A model generated the notes under the pieces. It ran no database searches and was not told where the DNA came from. It worked only from the letters and a program-made list of their open reading frames with translations. Made by a program: the position numbers and the translations under genes. Below, in pieces: positions 48,301-52,378 of a stretch of 64,000 nucleotides of DNA (positions are counted from its first letter, which is position 1; each line of letters opens with the position of its first letter). The DNA is from JAIEPM01 sp964546815 (GTDB taxonomy: Bacteria; Cyanobacteriota; Vampirovibrionia; Obscuribacterales; Obscuribacteraceae): positions 52,247-116,246 of the forward strand of contig CAZJLR010000020.1 of assembly GCA_964546815.1 (NCBI GenBank), in the 5' to 3' direction.

Positions 48301-48454
48301 AGGTCTGAAGAGCTTCCTATCTTCGTTGCCTAAACAAAAAGGAAAAGGCGCTTGGGACGACACAGGCTTCCATCAATTCGGCATCATTTACGAAGGGCCG
48401 CAAGACCGCACTGGACGCCTGGTTTTACTGGACTATGGTGCAGTAGACAATTAA
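27377..48454 (+). CDS. Giant composite protein (7025 aa) with zincin-, papain-toxin- and kinase-like sites
   Basis: One uninterrupted 21-kb ORF starting at GTG 27377. Order seen: acidic low-complexity N-terminus; HEAT/TPR-like helical repeats to about residue 590 and again 760-1250; a long Rhs/YD-like beta region (about 1275-2705) with recurring DG-x-x-W turns; helical region with repeated units around 3270-3565; hydrophobic Gly/Ala-rich segment about 4048-4095; HENAH (4787-4791), a zinc-peptidase signature; helical repeats 4900-5750; a papain-fold-toxin-like set C5814/C5817, H5901, D5918; more helical repeats; EEWAH (6606-6610), similar to the HENAH site but lacking its first His; and a C-terminal kinase-like segment with LGAGFESVA (6889 on), K6907, HQFG at 6999 and LDYGAV at 7018-7023. 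No signal peptide. Such architecture fits polymorphic toxin or giant surface proteins; catalytic activity is inferred only. Confidence 0.85.
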   Translation: MSEPKKTDKTDETSENEDFDIESENGEARIADQAVDDLNSGTRHKNKTKDAATGSDAGKVPDSLLLDPIVAFRGLLDGAKEAKTAPKESTAKVAAKDSDLKSNEKTEEVKGESNSNTQARKDIESVKRDQEIFISANSTAKERSEALARMEEMLKTKSGAEAEELKKGIETNKAFEGLLGLQALSADFNPESHIAKLANPNTAEKAVADLAEIAAGKNGDLSQANKAAVALMQFVGKDNEFNPERAELVIGALLNGNRTANSERFPALLIASQLASQSGFVPEALHESIQDTLKSNNSEGKEAGFNCIRLLGQRASQADLAALQANLTPSSAKQILSLPLDMLSRDDGALVKAAVPKLENPASTFKGITEKTADDIAKLEKATAPIDAAAIKQNKELQSIAIAGLVETAQGKNANPKEAADAQAALVKLSENPALRNAIIEGIVKSQSSNDSSSLLPALGQIVANQKEGFESIGAGLKPDEKSQLQSTVRDAFEKGLKSTSPTDNRNAARGMAWFSGSLDNKSFDLIKNNMSLETANVLANCVKNFKPAQQEELQKDLIKKISNKDDDSRKSQETAVIAMGTLFGQKGLQDAGLEVNNSRWGTWHQPEQLIQARDAKSGSIFRFIQPLDERGSKHLLPINIEREPKANMSVPVSTEFKWQVSVDNDSWVRRSYQTDNLINVVEKFAKDKNGNEGTLLRDSDYRPTDSQWLEAMQVGHKIPEPVRKEYAGKMAPLIERSDYGEARAAQPPEQPREKLQQSPNKTTLLESDSRCTDAVQTITQVESLLKGNPENKVAQDIIIALGGVSSPADDRQKLIEANIQALSKEPDGLKTQLQSKDPSTRLQAMAKIEAALNKGSSAETLQNSLTDARLRSSSMGISPDSKPEVFDKFIEKTKADFERAAANGDRALATQLRDRYSWAGVSKLISELNNITEKDPAKASSQAAAKIEALLAQAQKGNPFAQTAVIMLVNSGDAPAQKRTQELSAKENGLALAIPNLQNLNQEAVQKLATGLLINKVATTNGAISKAEADALSAAFIRAEAKNDLETSRLLGAAIDLALNSDPLKVQRLGKETLELNGKQAVFEAMGSALKSGVQSDALVQRYLRAATTDNKMAAQVKEDLPALFKQAEQANQSAIKLLTGLAAFDKQNQQQATEYLKALAANEKTRESVLKAALNSSDSITGERAAGINLFKSLSGSASLSPETRQILVDSLKSANANDRREAAKALIAAASEHFKKADNGANPELALIKDNMNPEILAALLQTSGKQLLMNPSQFEKLGLSAESANGITTIKDAKNRTEYKVSAENNKVQIREFTRFDENNKAVLTRKNVYDPRSSEFKGAEELDQAGNRSRFDANNQLKEFFKAEPSNDFVKITRGADGKATSIYDNNGRAWDSSDGGKTWTKRPSDLKAYGLPEVQSDGSVKFSGKGPEGRVDVLQKADGTIEKYDDGRKESTSIKPDGSYTTKNDAGKIVKTRDSNGVEREFFWSPDNKQLTGVRDERGLWQASPDGTRWKNLSQNEDPEQEGTRSIDDNGYKVHISGEAVETSRLDGSRIETSADGQVDLINRRGERASLKYNGDDLQEVKENGNVWRRNEQNPEDKSLYLWKNGQPSDIKANFEVSKENGSIKRSLLDASKEQLDATNKPLYKDLQLNADGTMLARDDKGRIRESRGIGQERTEYQYLGDSDTLKFMLTRFPDGTAQSTGLRDEKQPEKGYIRHYHKEVSAGSPELKTIDPNKNNWEIASLSIDKTTGKIIANNVKVSVEIETGNANSPIADPRLKASSVSTNVHDQIQISLNDGIQSFQRSPEGKLRLNGSLNNDRSQERLDWSITGELLESKYISNPDGSTATLDKQGHVVKVEGLANQQSVDIKRSEDGSISISESGGSRWESKDGKTFVNLATGQMLNGEFFAKPNGQYGWKVPGRVEASITRDPSREETIFTPPERFQMRRLTPEVSSIALLDNKSVIQRDVQGRVLGVISPDGKITVAKRDAQGAVQELTVTDPRTEQSISWKQEAGKLTQTSIRGTSDLGKSKLELTSNGEIVQTSERGKIEFVRKPDGTEIKRYEYSAEFKGNNNSRYVLERPDGQITEYHYKVYGDGAAENLEVVKTGTKNFDDSLKADTVLRKLPGSDPNNPTWFYTDHADIRNGSMKMGQTWLGTQSFDPRSGNAESRGAKPGEPAQVIRTFADGWQQNGDGRTLVRKAPGGETVQKPISGQVEQISDRRERNIDIKYKDGQVSDIAIKPKGANEPKERYSSDNGIDWTRKVFDQPSNQWKEEKFKGNVSVSPEGVITVRKSNGSSTVYRPEGQSISIDVESRKTTVERTNGEKLTVELGDNGNVVKVFNNDGSYRGTDDGSTWRNYDAKGNPIGGEIKRENLKFDPTSGTLESKQSDGSRAEIIGGDGSKQIYQAVGPQDRPFVLTYDRNAKSEVTEVAYDNGKKISTTITDEKSKTVHKYNGDDLLVSMKNARGTEINIEWAGTPPNSFIKSFTDESKLKFERQNGDHFIAKNAQGQAVDSFDGKVWVNSEGKLERYFGTSSNIIGQGAEATKANIREIRGVDGAVLNLVEDKGVTVRNAEGLLERSITGNGAVRQFAFDGKDRWGQPQLRKITMGEGQGSFSYDWQHWYWTGDNSAMAPKWIRSDGKPTYENQGAHENQSWHVDHTTGDMFCYRNDFRTEHFNLANDKWTVLHEAGTEQKANEVKTIADRWRIQYITGSRFNDLNAQLQDLSADQIQAVKDNLMSRGLNIGEYVNNKWNKGSTENTVLNGHLRRTGFTRDVHNVEMAELAITRAMSERADRNRSRSILEVNKDLREKVSPLNQKQLNMLNTGYAAAHDGKTVLQSMQEDTSWKYTSDLHKTAMTTYLTTGKGNRSLEDELKLAKMAAEYLPPGYPPGLADRSLDKVRPGSRDFIRQRRLEFVQEFLGEGRVEDNVRQTFTEDPKLGKKLLEQSLLVASERKASGNYVFENGITVGQNDPGRVMTLALDAMRLGKTSESTQMELGNWGTGNSNADIKKIFDGMKEDDRRRIQLGMDLRMSLDGPGRYSKQNPEAISRGKDLVEKLSRGEITQEKLSKEQKLDLAHFRRAEAQAVLNDPKTAWAAKNALDSYDQLYKTAGRQSMFDARNTRYRNEYLQSAAGAGFSQEMGDKNISMMWWNSSKDEHMKTVENMDERSYTSLTANRHIRSLNDKYMEQNFKYERGEKAKELIDQKLHLSDDLLHLGNDGKDKVRLGKAFGEEQKVSLKDLLPKTRNISQATFDQLIADRKVDKEIETGQKLQDQIDRGKRHEQVLKEGEQLTKLINEGTKKETQLNTKETEALALFRRSQKPANELSAEEKLAESLSKAAVQKYHDSLLRDGQDKLSPAEKKSLEALANYNALLKVEEQIKDGQKLFKNIEEGRHIAETLAGRANLSHEQKEQLALFDKFSGLNGKLADSDQANLALFKAWQRTQGTSLLESFSSAEKLNASLVGKNPEERAKARIQLNEKQIEDLAKFNELKDGEKLNGQINEGRKLSLQIAAGKTNESSLNEDQREQLSLYKQYSEASLSKNNKYLLEQYRALESAKAEPSAPTLNPQSAQNIQSMQTLQNLQSYREDKTGLRVFLDGRDLARSLDSMSTSKQIDALRALDNDPSKAGDKFALESYRHTVYELAKDNIRRDISEVLTDVNHTFSADFKSLQEAIINMKPAERQRYATNESYRAEINTAVEKLLSNYPNAKQATLHLLDQIKTNPNKAPEKDVIFDLFSKSADGKISAREAALSIQEAFNGPNGKELARKLDEKSADYDANFAKSFEKAWKSHFPAGYLRAQDEFRKMVIEPIKTNGFISLATLRDLSGGIIEADKLARELLKLNDTSREKFLIAEKDHLGTYFSGERKTFVETILAEKGPIGVEDKLRAIHLGIIPSDDLIKTLGEIKSMDERRSVVNNYASKYKSDCLKDMVNQAASADLGRVENALKTRDLTSLEQLYRAQDHSARITGTGWGTRGWNSTAYQLDNRMGELSKLIGNDNAQFRETDQAKIDEHLGAVWDAQAGVVETQKQMANVARDIGIAVFATALTIGSGGTMSWAAIAMFTMAAAGASAGMTKWAMGGNARMRDLEESAKDGAKSALIQSIGPGHIQKICGMGKVAAQQAAGQLLKEAAFKGLSEAEKKIVQAEIEQAVVKALRDGVQSASKKGFDQQINHAAMEVLRNNKLTSKIINELGQEGAKALETSFNSAAQSAVRSLGESYVQKETATAMERALSLSVREGKSLMWSHGAATFNSVTVETLDMLASGKINLSNIGDGSFLTDASILKQYGDSLRGGNLAAGGGHLAGRLAHHLVNPEVIANRLALTSKLDPSTMRMVTSGFLDERSARLLGNASHFGASGMFMAAGMTGANTLNAGYENLVHGKAASPTENLTSFIQYGIAPFMTGVHTTFKAAQIAPVGQARFGLQHEASVKTSEPLKGTQFHEKPVVKYDSPVLEATNFSKPAVIENGKGSISGGTVELRGQSTKITANVPKGETLKVVVSDPAAIKNFDIAKESQGKVEFVLPDGHPATRELVMQHMAQLADGRVEIKALSVNGEARSLVSREMARSFVAQTEQADGLAPLWRPERNLSGSELAKLSQELGVDAGKLADAATAQKYLDTLGKTLESVQDSARQAAEKYEPFKQNFDKAKLAIESELAKEGLSLPQDKDFSEASLRTWAGNNNERNQLVDKLLETRKANGDAIKEFNRQLDTELQKVEDAINRFNSQEGNPPVKLKRFGDVQVGDASYRDGVIKVNTEDMANNPAKFLINTYHENAHVSQDAEVLRYIRQEMAAKEFGISSDKVTAEQLAKIKPEQVAAQYAAMAQHNADPANQKQWQSFVEKALNSPPLSKESLVRAENIVKSMADMANQTGPTDVEIRRDYSSIRDAKRFMVSETGVGAQELLLILNKAAQGDGTALNLAQRLMGADAENLLKGNANDSKSGAAKDSSSQTRVSAIKELVELAKQVDITKPNANLETRARAAFDKLFESRVAQLNEQMTEAYGQYMRTHEKDALAAENYLRRVGADFLSKLSKDSRIALPTEVLGGQQNGQNQMASFHSEQVKAQEAISSVLKALDKPAPKAQAGSVANAANALELTRKGLEQLNDLIIQGKVNPETAKHLAELAYQMRGSAPLSPEIIAELAKLNPASAEKLLNELPIKVSKDLVDAVKFRALNAEQLENALSGSNIQSSASNSLAPHMAAIELLRVSPKERSIEQARNILDLKQPALDSMFKNPSVTPAGLEAVLKAMEGKSSGNEALDSVLNKQSLNQMIASQKDAAELISQLALLAGKQLEGKTNLSAETVTAFAKLDHTSASYARQLTGDPRISDSTLQKAFADLAALKGQSAGIELSINYFSLASKSPETFEKLMQLDDASLRQSTASAATKEAGKLNAELIDKIASLGAHSEQMKDLLNKILSQPRAENTLRFGQIEDLARAVSKADGLRAEDAAAIKKAWDAGLITGTDFGQTLKRPSLQDALHFAELGLIKDSDTFRSFASASKADAQAIKSALEKGQIANSEALQKLLSIDNSEGHAGRLLAILRSEAASTKAALSSADLQKLMDSADLTFEHSLTIDPRFHQAPAKAQMQQEMAKMRDALTEHISPETKENLTSFIRNFDESSPNAQARMKMLEDLSSAVKENPAAPKEAIDIVADGLNIDRGGLTQSTFMIDAFIRRPDGANTQKAIQELASHFTVKSPGQNVQASMLGVPGWKPVIDTGTGRPLTSNGKTVYENSGRVTVSSAEASKFDAALFRKVAEADGKVVLELKKPIRLAASIDDVLVSTIHANSVGKANCANCNRALLRNLADLQTGARKLDDARLAAPEAQALAHVTSFNYDKTGVSAALPFETLVMEDFKKLQPGVYRAETVAAFQQSSNHSEFHTFTIVAPADGGAPYILDASNGQRQSIDTYGTRLKLEKLSLEGTRTSLEIPGQKPGSTGKNAGEMQSWNTADANAPLDRTAIKSILDQAASTKNDSLHPESRNAAATRQMYETHLQNGTISPIELQKLLKLPSEDRGLIETLLKGQKLSQKAFSDLMKLEPKSIEQIFSLPANDYDNAMKFLENRVLDSQSMDRLMAMNSLERKVAFEFIQKAASDSNKTISAESIALFVSLHHADRNIIARALSPQTKGVVPLSPEQINLALSVPTVTLNEGHQVSYASSLVQGMQKGLITQDQIKTFASFDPDARAGYSSLLRGSTLNAATAKQLFEMIRTEQIPGTAVQDLSSAAIRGWVTDKSLGSILTTEPIVRDAALRSIHEVPREQTPNLTETIHRLSFLNELRKQSIITETSMKDLSVPQAHDLIVNPLLMAEKSKPAAERVAPESIQKLLELSKSAAISPDTLEAYRAALSDGILDRNSLNAMLSQSPEIRAAAETFMKGAPAEFAKLLREGKFNEMHSRRAELSPAASSVFPDMFPEGSKFDFKAPDVPSQKQVIKDISEMLTRMNSGDFKGALALMESNTVTPELHTEVSVVPKIQWVEKRISLADLNNGQALKVMLDFMKSQGHAYGTQTQSNNPNAISHQISAADPIVELPGGKQFRLRDASKIYDDHKWRTASPNERALIESIQQTPSGKAMLGKTAMIVMEEWAHTTQSTTGGISRFTGEFQMSPEFTALKTFWSDRIPDAKQREATINEALREIDIAASLRESGLSTDGVKKILGDQHLAGEREFFYRFLERTQKESKPAAAQKSMEMASIKDTAPTLNAEQLEAANKLIAFLEKPRKVAGFTFEQGFKSGLGKNAELDKTLEFFLLSSKTWNAESEANKSVLRDYLRAKFQEKYESKAAESAPKSKTKEADYESGKIFQSDLSAEVVKSKGKPVTLAKFIEDLGSHTTGETKHNLKEHHNLEDYATAIQDSPYKDMKPVRVLGAGFESVAILMENGMVLKLTRDVLGQSIDHEDWGSRKFDSPLYGLNEEGKLEKGIQHELDLPGEAKLFVYMQPKAETNEDKIGAHPGLKSFLSSLPKQKGKGAWDDTGFHQFGIIYEGPQDRTGRLVLLDYGAVDN

Positions 48455-48483
48455 GGCGGTCCACATCTTCTAGAACAACACAT

Positions 48484-48936
48484 CTAAGCTTTAACAACAA
48501 GACAGTTGGCGATTTGGTCGTGGAGGCATTGTTTTTTTTCTGTCCAAGCAGCCATTAGATAGCCAATATAGAGTGTCGCGTCGGAAACACCCATTCCCAT
48601 ATACCTTGCAAACGCACGAGCGAAAGAACAGCGATTTCCGTTAAGGTCAGTCACTTTGATTTTTAGCAACATTTTTCCTGGTGTTGCTTGATACTTGGAT
48701 GATTCGAATAATCCACCATATAGACCGTAGAGCGCGGCTGATAGAACGAACATAGAAAGACCAATAATCAGGCTCAGCGCCGAGGCGCCAACGGACTTGG
48801 ACAGGAAACCCAAAACTCCCTGAAGAATGGCTATTGGAATTCCAATAATTATCGAATCAATAATACAGGCAGCGACTCTTAGCCAAAAACCGGCATATAT
48901 CAATTCGCCGGGAGAATTACTTTCCTGATTTTGCAT
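48484..48936 (-). CDS. RDD-family membrane protein
   Basis: A 150-residue protein with the RDD-family order: YAGFWLRVAACIID (Arg-Asp helix), two further hydrophobic segments (GIPIAILQGVLGFL and LIIGLSMFVLSAALYGLYGG), then QATPGKMLLKIKVTDLNG and a C-terminal LHDQIANCLVV. RDD proteins are poorly characterised membrane proteins sometimes tied to ion transport or as accessory domains. It is convergent with the giant gene (30 bp) and 17 bp upstream of... the order on the minus strand places the small membrane protein gene before it. Assignment good, function unknown. Confidence 0.85.
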   Translation of the reverse strand: MQNQESNSPGELIYAGFWLRVAACIIDSIIIGIPIAILQGVLGFLSKSVGASALSLIIGLSMFVLSAALYGLYGGLFESSKYQATPGKMLLKIKVTDLNGNRCSFARAFARYMGMGVSDATLYIGYLMAAWTEKKQCLHDQIANCLVVKA

Positions 48937-48953
48937 TGCTTTTCACCCAAGAA

Positions 48954-49304
48954 TTAGAGGTTTGCATCTTTTGCACTTTGAACCAACCAAATAAAAACAC
49001 CAGGCAAGGCAATGGCAACGACACCCAGCCCCAAGCCCGCAATCGTCAACAAAACGCCCAGTACACGTCTTTCTTGTAAAAATAGCAAGGCAATTCCACA
49101 AGGTAAAATTTTCAATGCGCAGGCTATACCTACAATCTCACAACTATTGGCTATTATGTTTAACAACGCCTCTAAATTAGCAAGATTACTTACCCGCACA
49201 TTTCCAGCAGACTCGGGCGGAATGTCGGGCGCGGCGAGACATGCAGGCAAAAATGCAAGTGCACTGCACAAAAAAACTAAAACAGCTGTTTTGAAGAGTT
49301 TCAT
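48954..49304 (-). CDS. Small exported membrane protein, unrecognised
   Basis: About 116 residues from the ATG at 49304; a TTG at 49316 extends the frame by four residues but is less likely. It begins with a signal peptide or anchor (MKLFKTAVLVFLCSALAFLPACLA, with a Cys in AC that could be a lipobox-like site but with L-P-A-C), then a ~25-residue loop and two further hydrophobic helices (IVGIACALKILPCGIALLFL and LGVLLTIAGLGLGVVAIALPGVFIWLV). It lies 17 bp upstream of the RDD gene on the same strand, so the two probably form an operon. Confidence 0.65.
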   Translation of the reverse strand: MKLFKTAVLVFLCSALAFLPACLAAPDIPPESAGNVRVSNLANLEALLNIIANSCEIVGIACALKILPCGIALLFLQERRVLGVLLTIAGLGLGVVAIALPGVFIWLVQSAKDANL

Positions 49305-49463
49305 TCGATGTCCCAACCATTTTTAGATTCACTGATATCATACCCAGATACAAAATCCCCGTCACAATCAATCAAATATGGACTTTCCGCCGCGGCATTC
49401 TGTCTTCTAACAATTTGAAATCGCATACTAAAAAACAAGCGAAGATACGCACTTGCTCGCCAG

Positions 49464-51143
49464 CTAAAAAATGGGAATATATTTGTACTTCTCAGCGATG
49501 CGTTTGTCCGCCTCATACAGCTCTTTATTCCCAAGAGCCAGCTGAGCCTTACTCCTATACCAGTACGCCTCGGCATGGAGAGGGTCAAGTTCAATCGCTT
49601 TGCTGAACTCAACGACAGCTTCAGAATAACGCTCAGCATGCAAAAGAGCTAATGCAAGCAGTGAAATACGAGACGCACTTCCCGGCCAGGCGAGCTTGGA
49701 TTCAGTTGCGAATGTCAACGCTTCTTCAATGTTGTTTTTAGATATTGAAAGTAGTGCTTTATAGTAGAACATGTCAGCCAGGCTGGAATTTGTTTTAGGC
49801 AGCGACGACATAAAAGTAAGCTCGGCTTCGGCGTCGTCAAATTGCTTCAACGCTATTCGGCTATATACGCGAACATTTAGAGCAGGAGCGAAAATTGGGT
49901 CTACAGCCAACGCCTTTTCACAATATTCAAGGCACTCGTCCCATCGTCGAGTAGAGGCATGCGCTATGGCTTTCGAGGCATAAGCCAGTGCGAGCTCACT
50001 ATCTTTTGCATACTTGATCGCAGCATCGCAATCGTTACAAGCATTTTCGTATTCATTCATACCGAGCTGAGCAAAAGCTCGATTTACGCAAACAAGATAT
50101 CGCAAGACACCAGACTTTAGTGCTATGTCACAAGCTTTAATGCAATCAGCATATCGGTGCGCAAGCAAATTCGAAGAAATTGCGTTAATCAGATCAAGCG
50201 GCGATTTGCTAATAGTATAAGCTTTCTCAAAGCAAGACGCGGCTTCAGCATATTCCAGCCTGGCGTTAAAAACTGAACCGGCAATTCGCAAGGCAAAAAA
50301 TGATTTGGGATTGTGCTTAACTGCCTGTTTAACATCGGCATGGGCCAAATCCAATTCCCCTTTCTTGAGGTAGGCCTCTGCACGAATTATATATGGAAAA
50401 TTGTCGTGCATTTCTATCGCACGACTGGCATCAGCAATAGCTTCTTCATAGCGGCCCAAGGCTGAAAGCACGCTTGCCCGATTGCGGAAAGCATAAGGAG
50501 TTGGCTGTCCCTTTATTGCCTCATCTAGAACAAGAATAGCTTCTTTAGGTTTGCCGTCGAGAAAAAGCTGAATGCCTCGGACAAGCTCTCTGCTTTTGTA
50601 ATATGGACCCATTGTGTGCAATACGTTGTTTATTGCGTGCGCAATGATGCAAGCCCATATATTATTTGTATGAAGCAAGAGCCAACCAAACAATAATCCA
50701 GTGGGAAGCTTCGAAAACAACACATTCCAAACAGTGTGAGTTTCAATATGGAAAAATGCAAACCCTACAGCGGTTGGTATAAATCCGATATACGACTGCA
50801 CAACTCCGCGAAAAAGAATTTCCTCAGACAAAGGTGCTACAAATGCGATACCCAGCAATGTTGCCCAGTTCCAGAGCGGACGTGTAATTTTGTTTAGCCC
50901 ATGTTTGTTGAGCAGGTCATTTACAACTTTGTTAAAACCAGCGCTAAGTAAACCGGCGACGAGTCCCCACAAAACAACCTCTGCACCAGGCATACGGTAA
51001 AGACCGAGCTTTTCCAGAAGCGCCCGAAATACCTCATTCTGTTGAGAAACAAATGCCAGCCCCAGCCAAGTCAAAACAATCAGCAGCATATTTGTGTCGG
51101 CAGCGACTAAATCAACTTTCTTTGGCTTGCTCGTTTTTTTCAA
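49464..51143 (-). CDS. CPBP-family intramembrane protease fused to TPR repeats
   Basis: A 559-residue protein. The first ~185 residues are polytopic and carry the three CPBP (Abi/CAAX-protease-like) motifs: SEEILFRG (E107, E108, R112), FAFFHI and IIAHAINN. The remainder is a series of about nine tetratricopeptide units (a typical one is AIADASRAIEMHDNFPYIIR), ending with KYKYIPIF. CPBP proteins are membrane glutamic-type proteases that process prenylated proteins, bacteriocin-like peptides or membrane partners; the TPR part would bind a substrate or complex. The start is TTG, overlapping the stop of the upstream outer-membrane-protein gene by 4 nt (51140-51143), third in a coupled run with the adhesin-like gene. 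The N-terminus may start later at an internal Met. Confidence 0.85.
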   Translation of the reverse strand: MKKTSKPKKVDLVAADTNMLLIVLTWLGLAFVSQQNEVFRALLEKLGLYRMPGAEVVLWGLVAGLLSAGFNKVVNDLLNKHGLNKITRPLWNWATLLGIAFVAPLSEEILFRGVVQSYIGFIPTAVGFAFFHIETHTVWNVLFSKLPTGLLFGWLLLHTNNIWACIIAHAINNVLHTMGPYYKSRELVRGIQLFLDGKPKEAILVLDEAIKGQPTPYAFRNRASVLSALGRYEEAIADASRAIEMHDNFPYIIRAEAYLKKGELDLAHADVKQAVKHNPKSFFALRIAGSVFNARLEYAEAASCFEKAYTISKSPLDLINAISSNLLAHRYADCIKACDIALKSGVLRYLVCVNRAFAQLGMNEYENACNDCDAAIKYAKDSELALAYASKAIAHASTRRWDECLEYCEKALAVDPIFAPALNVRVYSRIALKQFDDAEAELTFMSSLPKTNSSLADMFYYKALLSISKNNIEEALTFATESKLAWPGSASRISLLALALLHAERYSEAVVEFSKAIELDPLHAEAYWYRSKAQLALGNKELYEADKRIAEKYKYIPIF

Positions 51144-52378
51144 GGGGTCGACTTCTTGTTTTTATTTTGATTGGAATTACCCTTTGATTTCGGATTCTTT
51201 GACTGTTGGGGCTGAGCAATTTGTGAAGTGCCAGAAGATTGAGTTTGAGTTGATGAATTAATTGATTGAGGGTCTTCCTCAGCTTCCATTATTTGCTTGC
51301 GCAATGTATCCATAGTTTGATGATAAGCCGGCTTGGTCATAGACATACGAAAGCCGCTATACATGCGAATATCAGTACCACTTTGACCGGGAATTTTATG
51401 GCAGCTCCAGTTCCATATTGGCTCTAAGCGCATAAAGAAAACCAGTCCGGGAATTAGCTTGTAGTTGACTGGACGGAACAGCTCGAAATCTGCCACCATG
51501 GTACAACTTCCAACCGGTATCAAAGCATTTTGACGGCGAAAGTTGGTATCAAGCGTGTCTGAAGCAACAAATACCCAGTCACCTTTTCTGTATGCAAAGC
51601 CGCCAGAATAAAATGGGTCAATTTCTCTTGTAGAACCTTGAAAATAATAGTTACTGCGCAGCTGTATGAGTGCCCCAAAGAATGAAACACATGACGGTGA
51701 TATCACATGCGACAGATTGAGCGCAGGCAGCAAGTCAGCCTGTCGTATGTGCGACTGTATCCACAACTCTCGGGCTTGTATGTCAAACTGAAGATTGTCT
51801 CTAGGCGAAAGATCCCAATCATGCCTTAATCCTAGAGATACAGATTGCGTAGTGGGCGGGCCAAGCTGAGGGTTGTTTCTGGCAAAGAGATCCTTAATCA
51901 CAAAATAATTGCAGTAAATACTGCCGTGAGGCAGCACGTTGTAACCAACAGTCACGTTAGGCAACGTACGAAAAACATAATCTGCGCGAAAATGTCCGTG
52001 AGTTTGATAGACATTTGTTTCAAGCCGCTGATCTTCTTCCGTTGTAGCGTTAAACCATAATCTGGCAGGAATTTTCTGAAACAGGCGAAAACGCCACGGC
52101 GGAGCAACCAGATTTTTTTCCAGATTTGCAGGCGGAGGGTTTACATCTGTTGGCAAAATATTACTGGCAGGGGCGCGCACAGTGGGCAGATCGGCAATTG
52201 TGGCTTTGGATGATATAGCAGCTGAAAATACGCCAGCAGAATTGCTTTGCTTGCCAAATTCCTGCGCTGACACTGGAATTAAAGTGAGGAAAAGAAACGC
52301 ATAGAGATGAATGACACATAGACATAAAATATCTGCGAAAGTAAAAAATCTCATTTTCGCAAAGCCGCTATGAATCAT
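51140..52378 (-). CDS. Outer-membrane barrel-type protein coupled to the adhesin-like gene
   Basis: A 412-residue protein with a signal peptide (ILCLCVIHLYAFLFLTLIPV, cleavage near VSA). It continues with alternating aromatic/polar strands (RLWFNATTEEDQ, VFRTLPNVTVGYNV, SVSLGLRHDWDLSP, IDPFYSGGFAYRKGDW), as in an outer-membrane beta-barrel, and a short Gln/Ser/Lys-rich tail. It is homologous to the 491-residue protein encoded at 55788-57263: shared are LPARxxFN, FRxLPNVTxG, the NYFxIxD and IDPFY segments, and the LEPIWN/AEPIWN and MSxxKPA ends. No POTRA domain is evident, so it is not a standard two-partner-secretion TpsB. The ATG overlaps the adhesin stop by 4 nt. Exact role (porin, anchor or exporter) unknown. 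Confidence 0.75.
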   Translation of the reverse strand: MIHSGFAKMRFFTFADILCLCVIHLYAFLFLTLIPVSAQEFGKQSNSAGVFSAAISSKATIADLPTVRAPASNILPTDVNPPPANLEKNLVAPPWRFRLFQKIPARLWFNATTEEDQRLETNVYQTHGHFRADYVFRTLPNVTVGYNVLPHGSIYCNYFVIKDLFARNNPQLGPPTTQSVSLGLRHDWDLSPRDNLQFDIQARELWIQSHIRQADLLPALNLSHVISPSCVSFFGALIQLRSNYYFQGSTREIDPFYSGGFAYRKGDWVFVASDTLDTNFRRQNALIPVGSCTMVADFELFRPVNYKLIPGLVFFMRLEPIWNWSCHKIPGQSGTDIRMYSGFRMSMTKPAYHQTMDTLRKQIMEAEEDPQSINSSTQTQSSGTSQIAQPQQSKNPKSKGNSNQNKNKKSTP

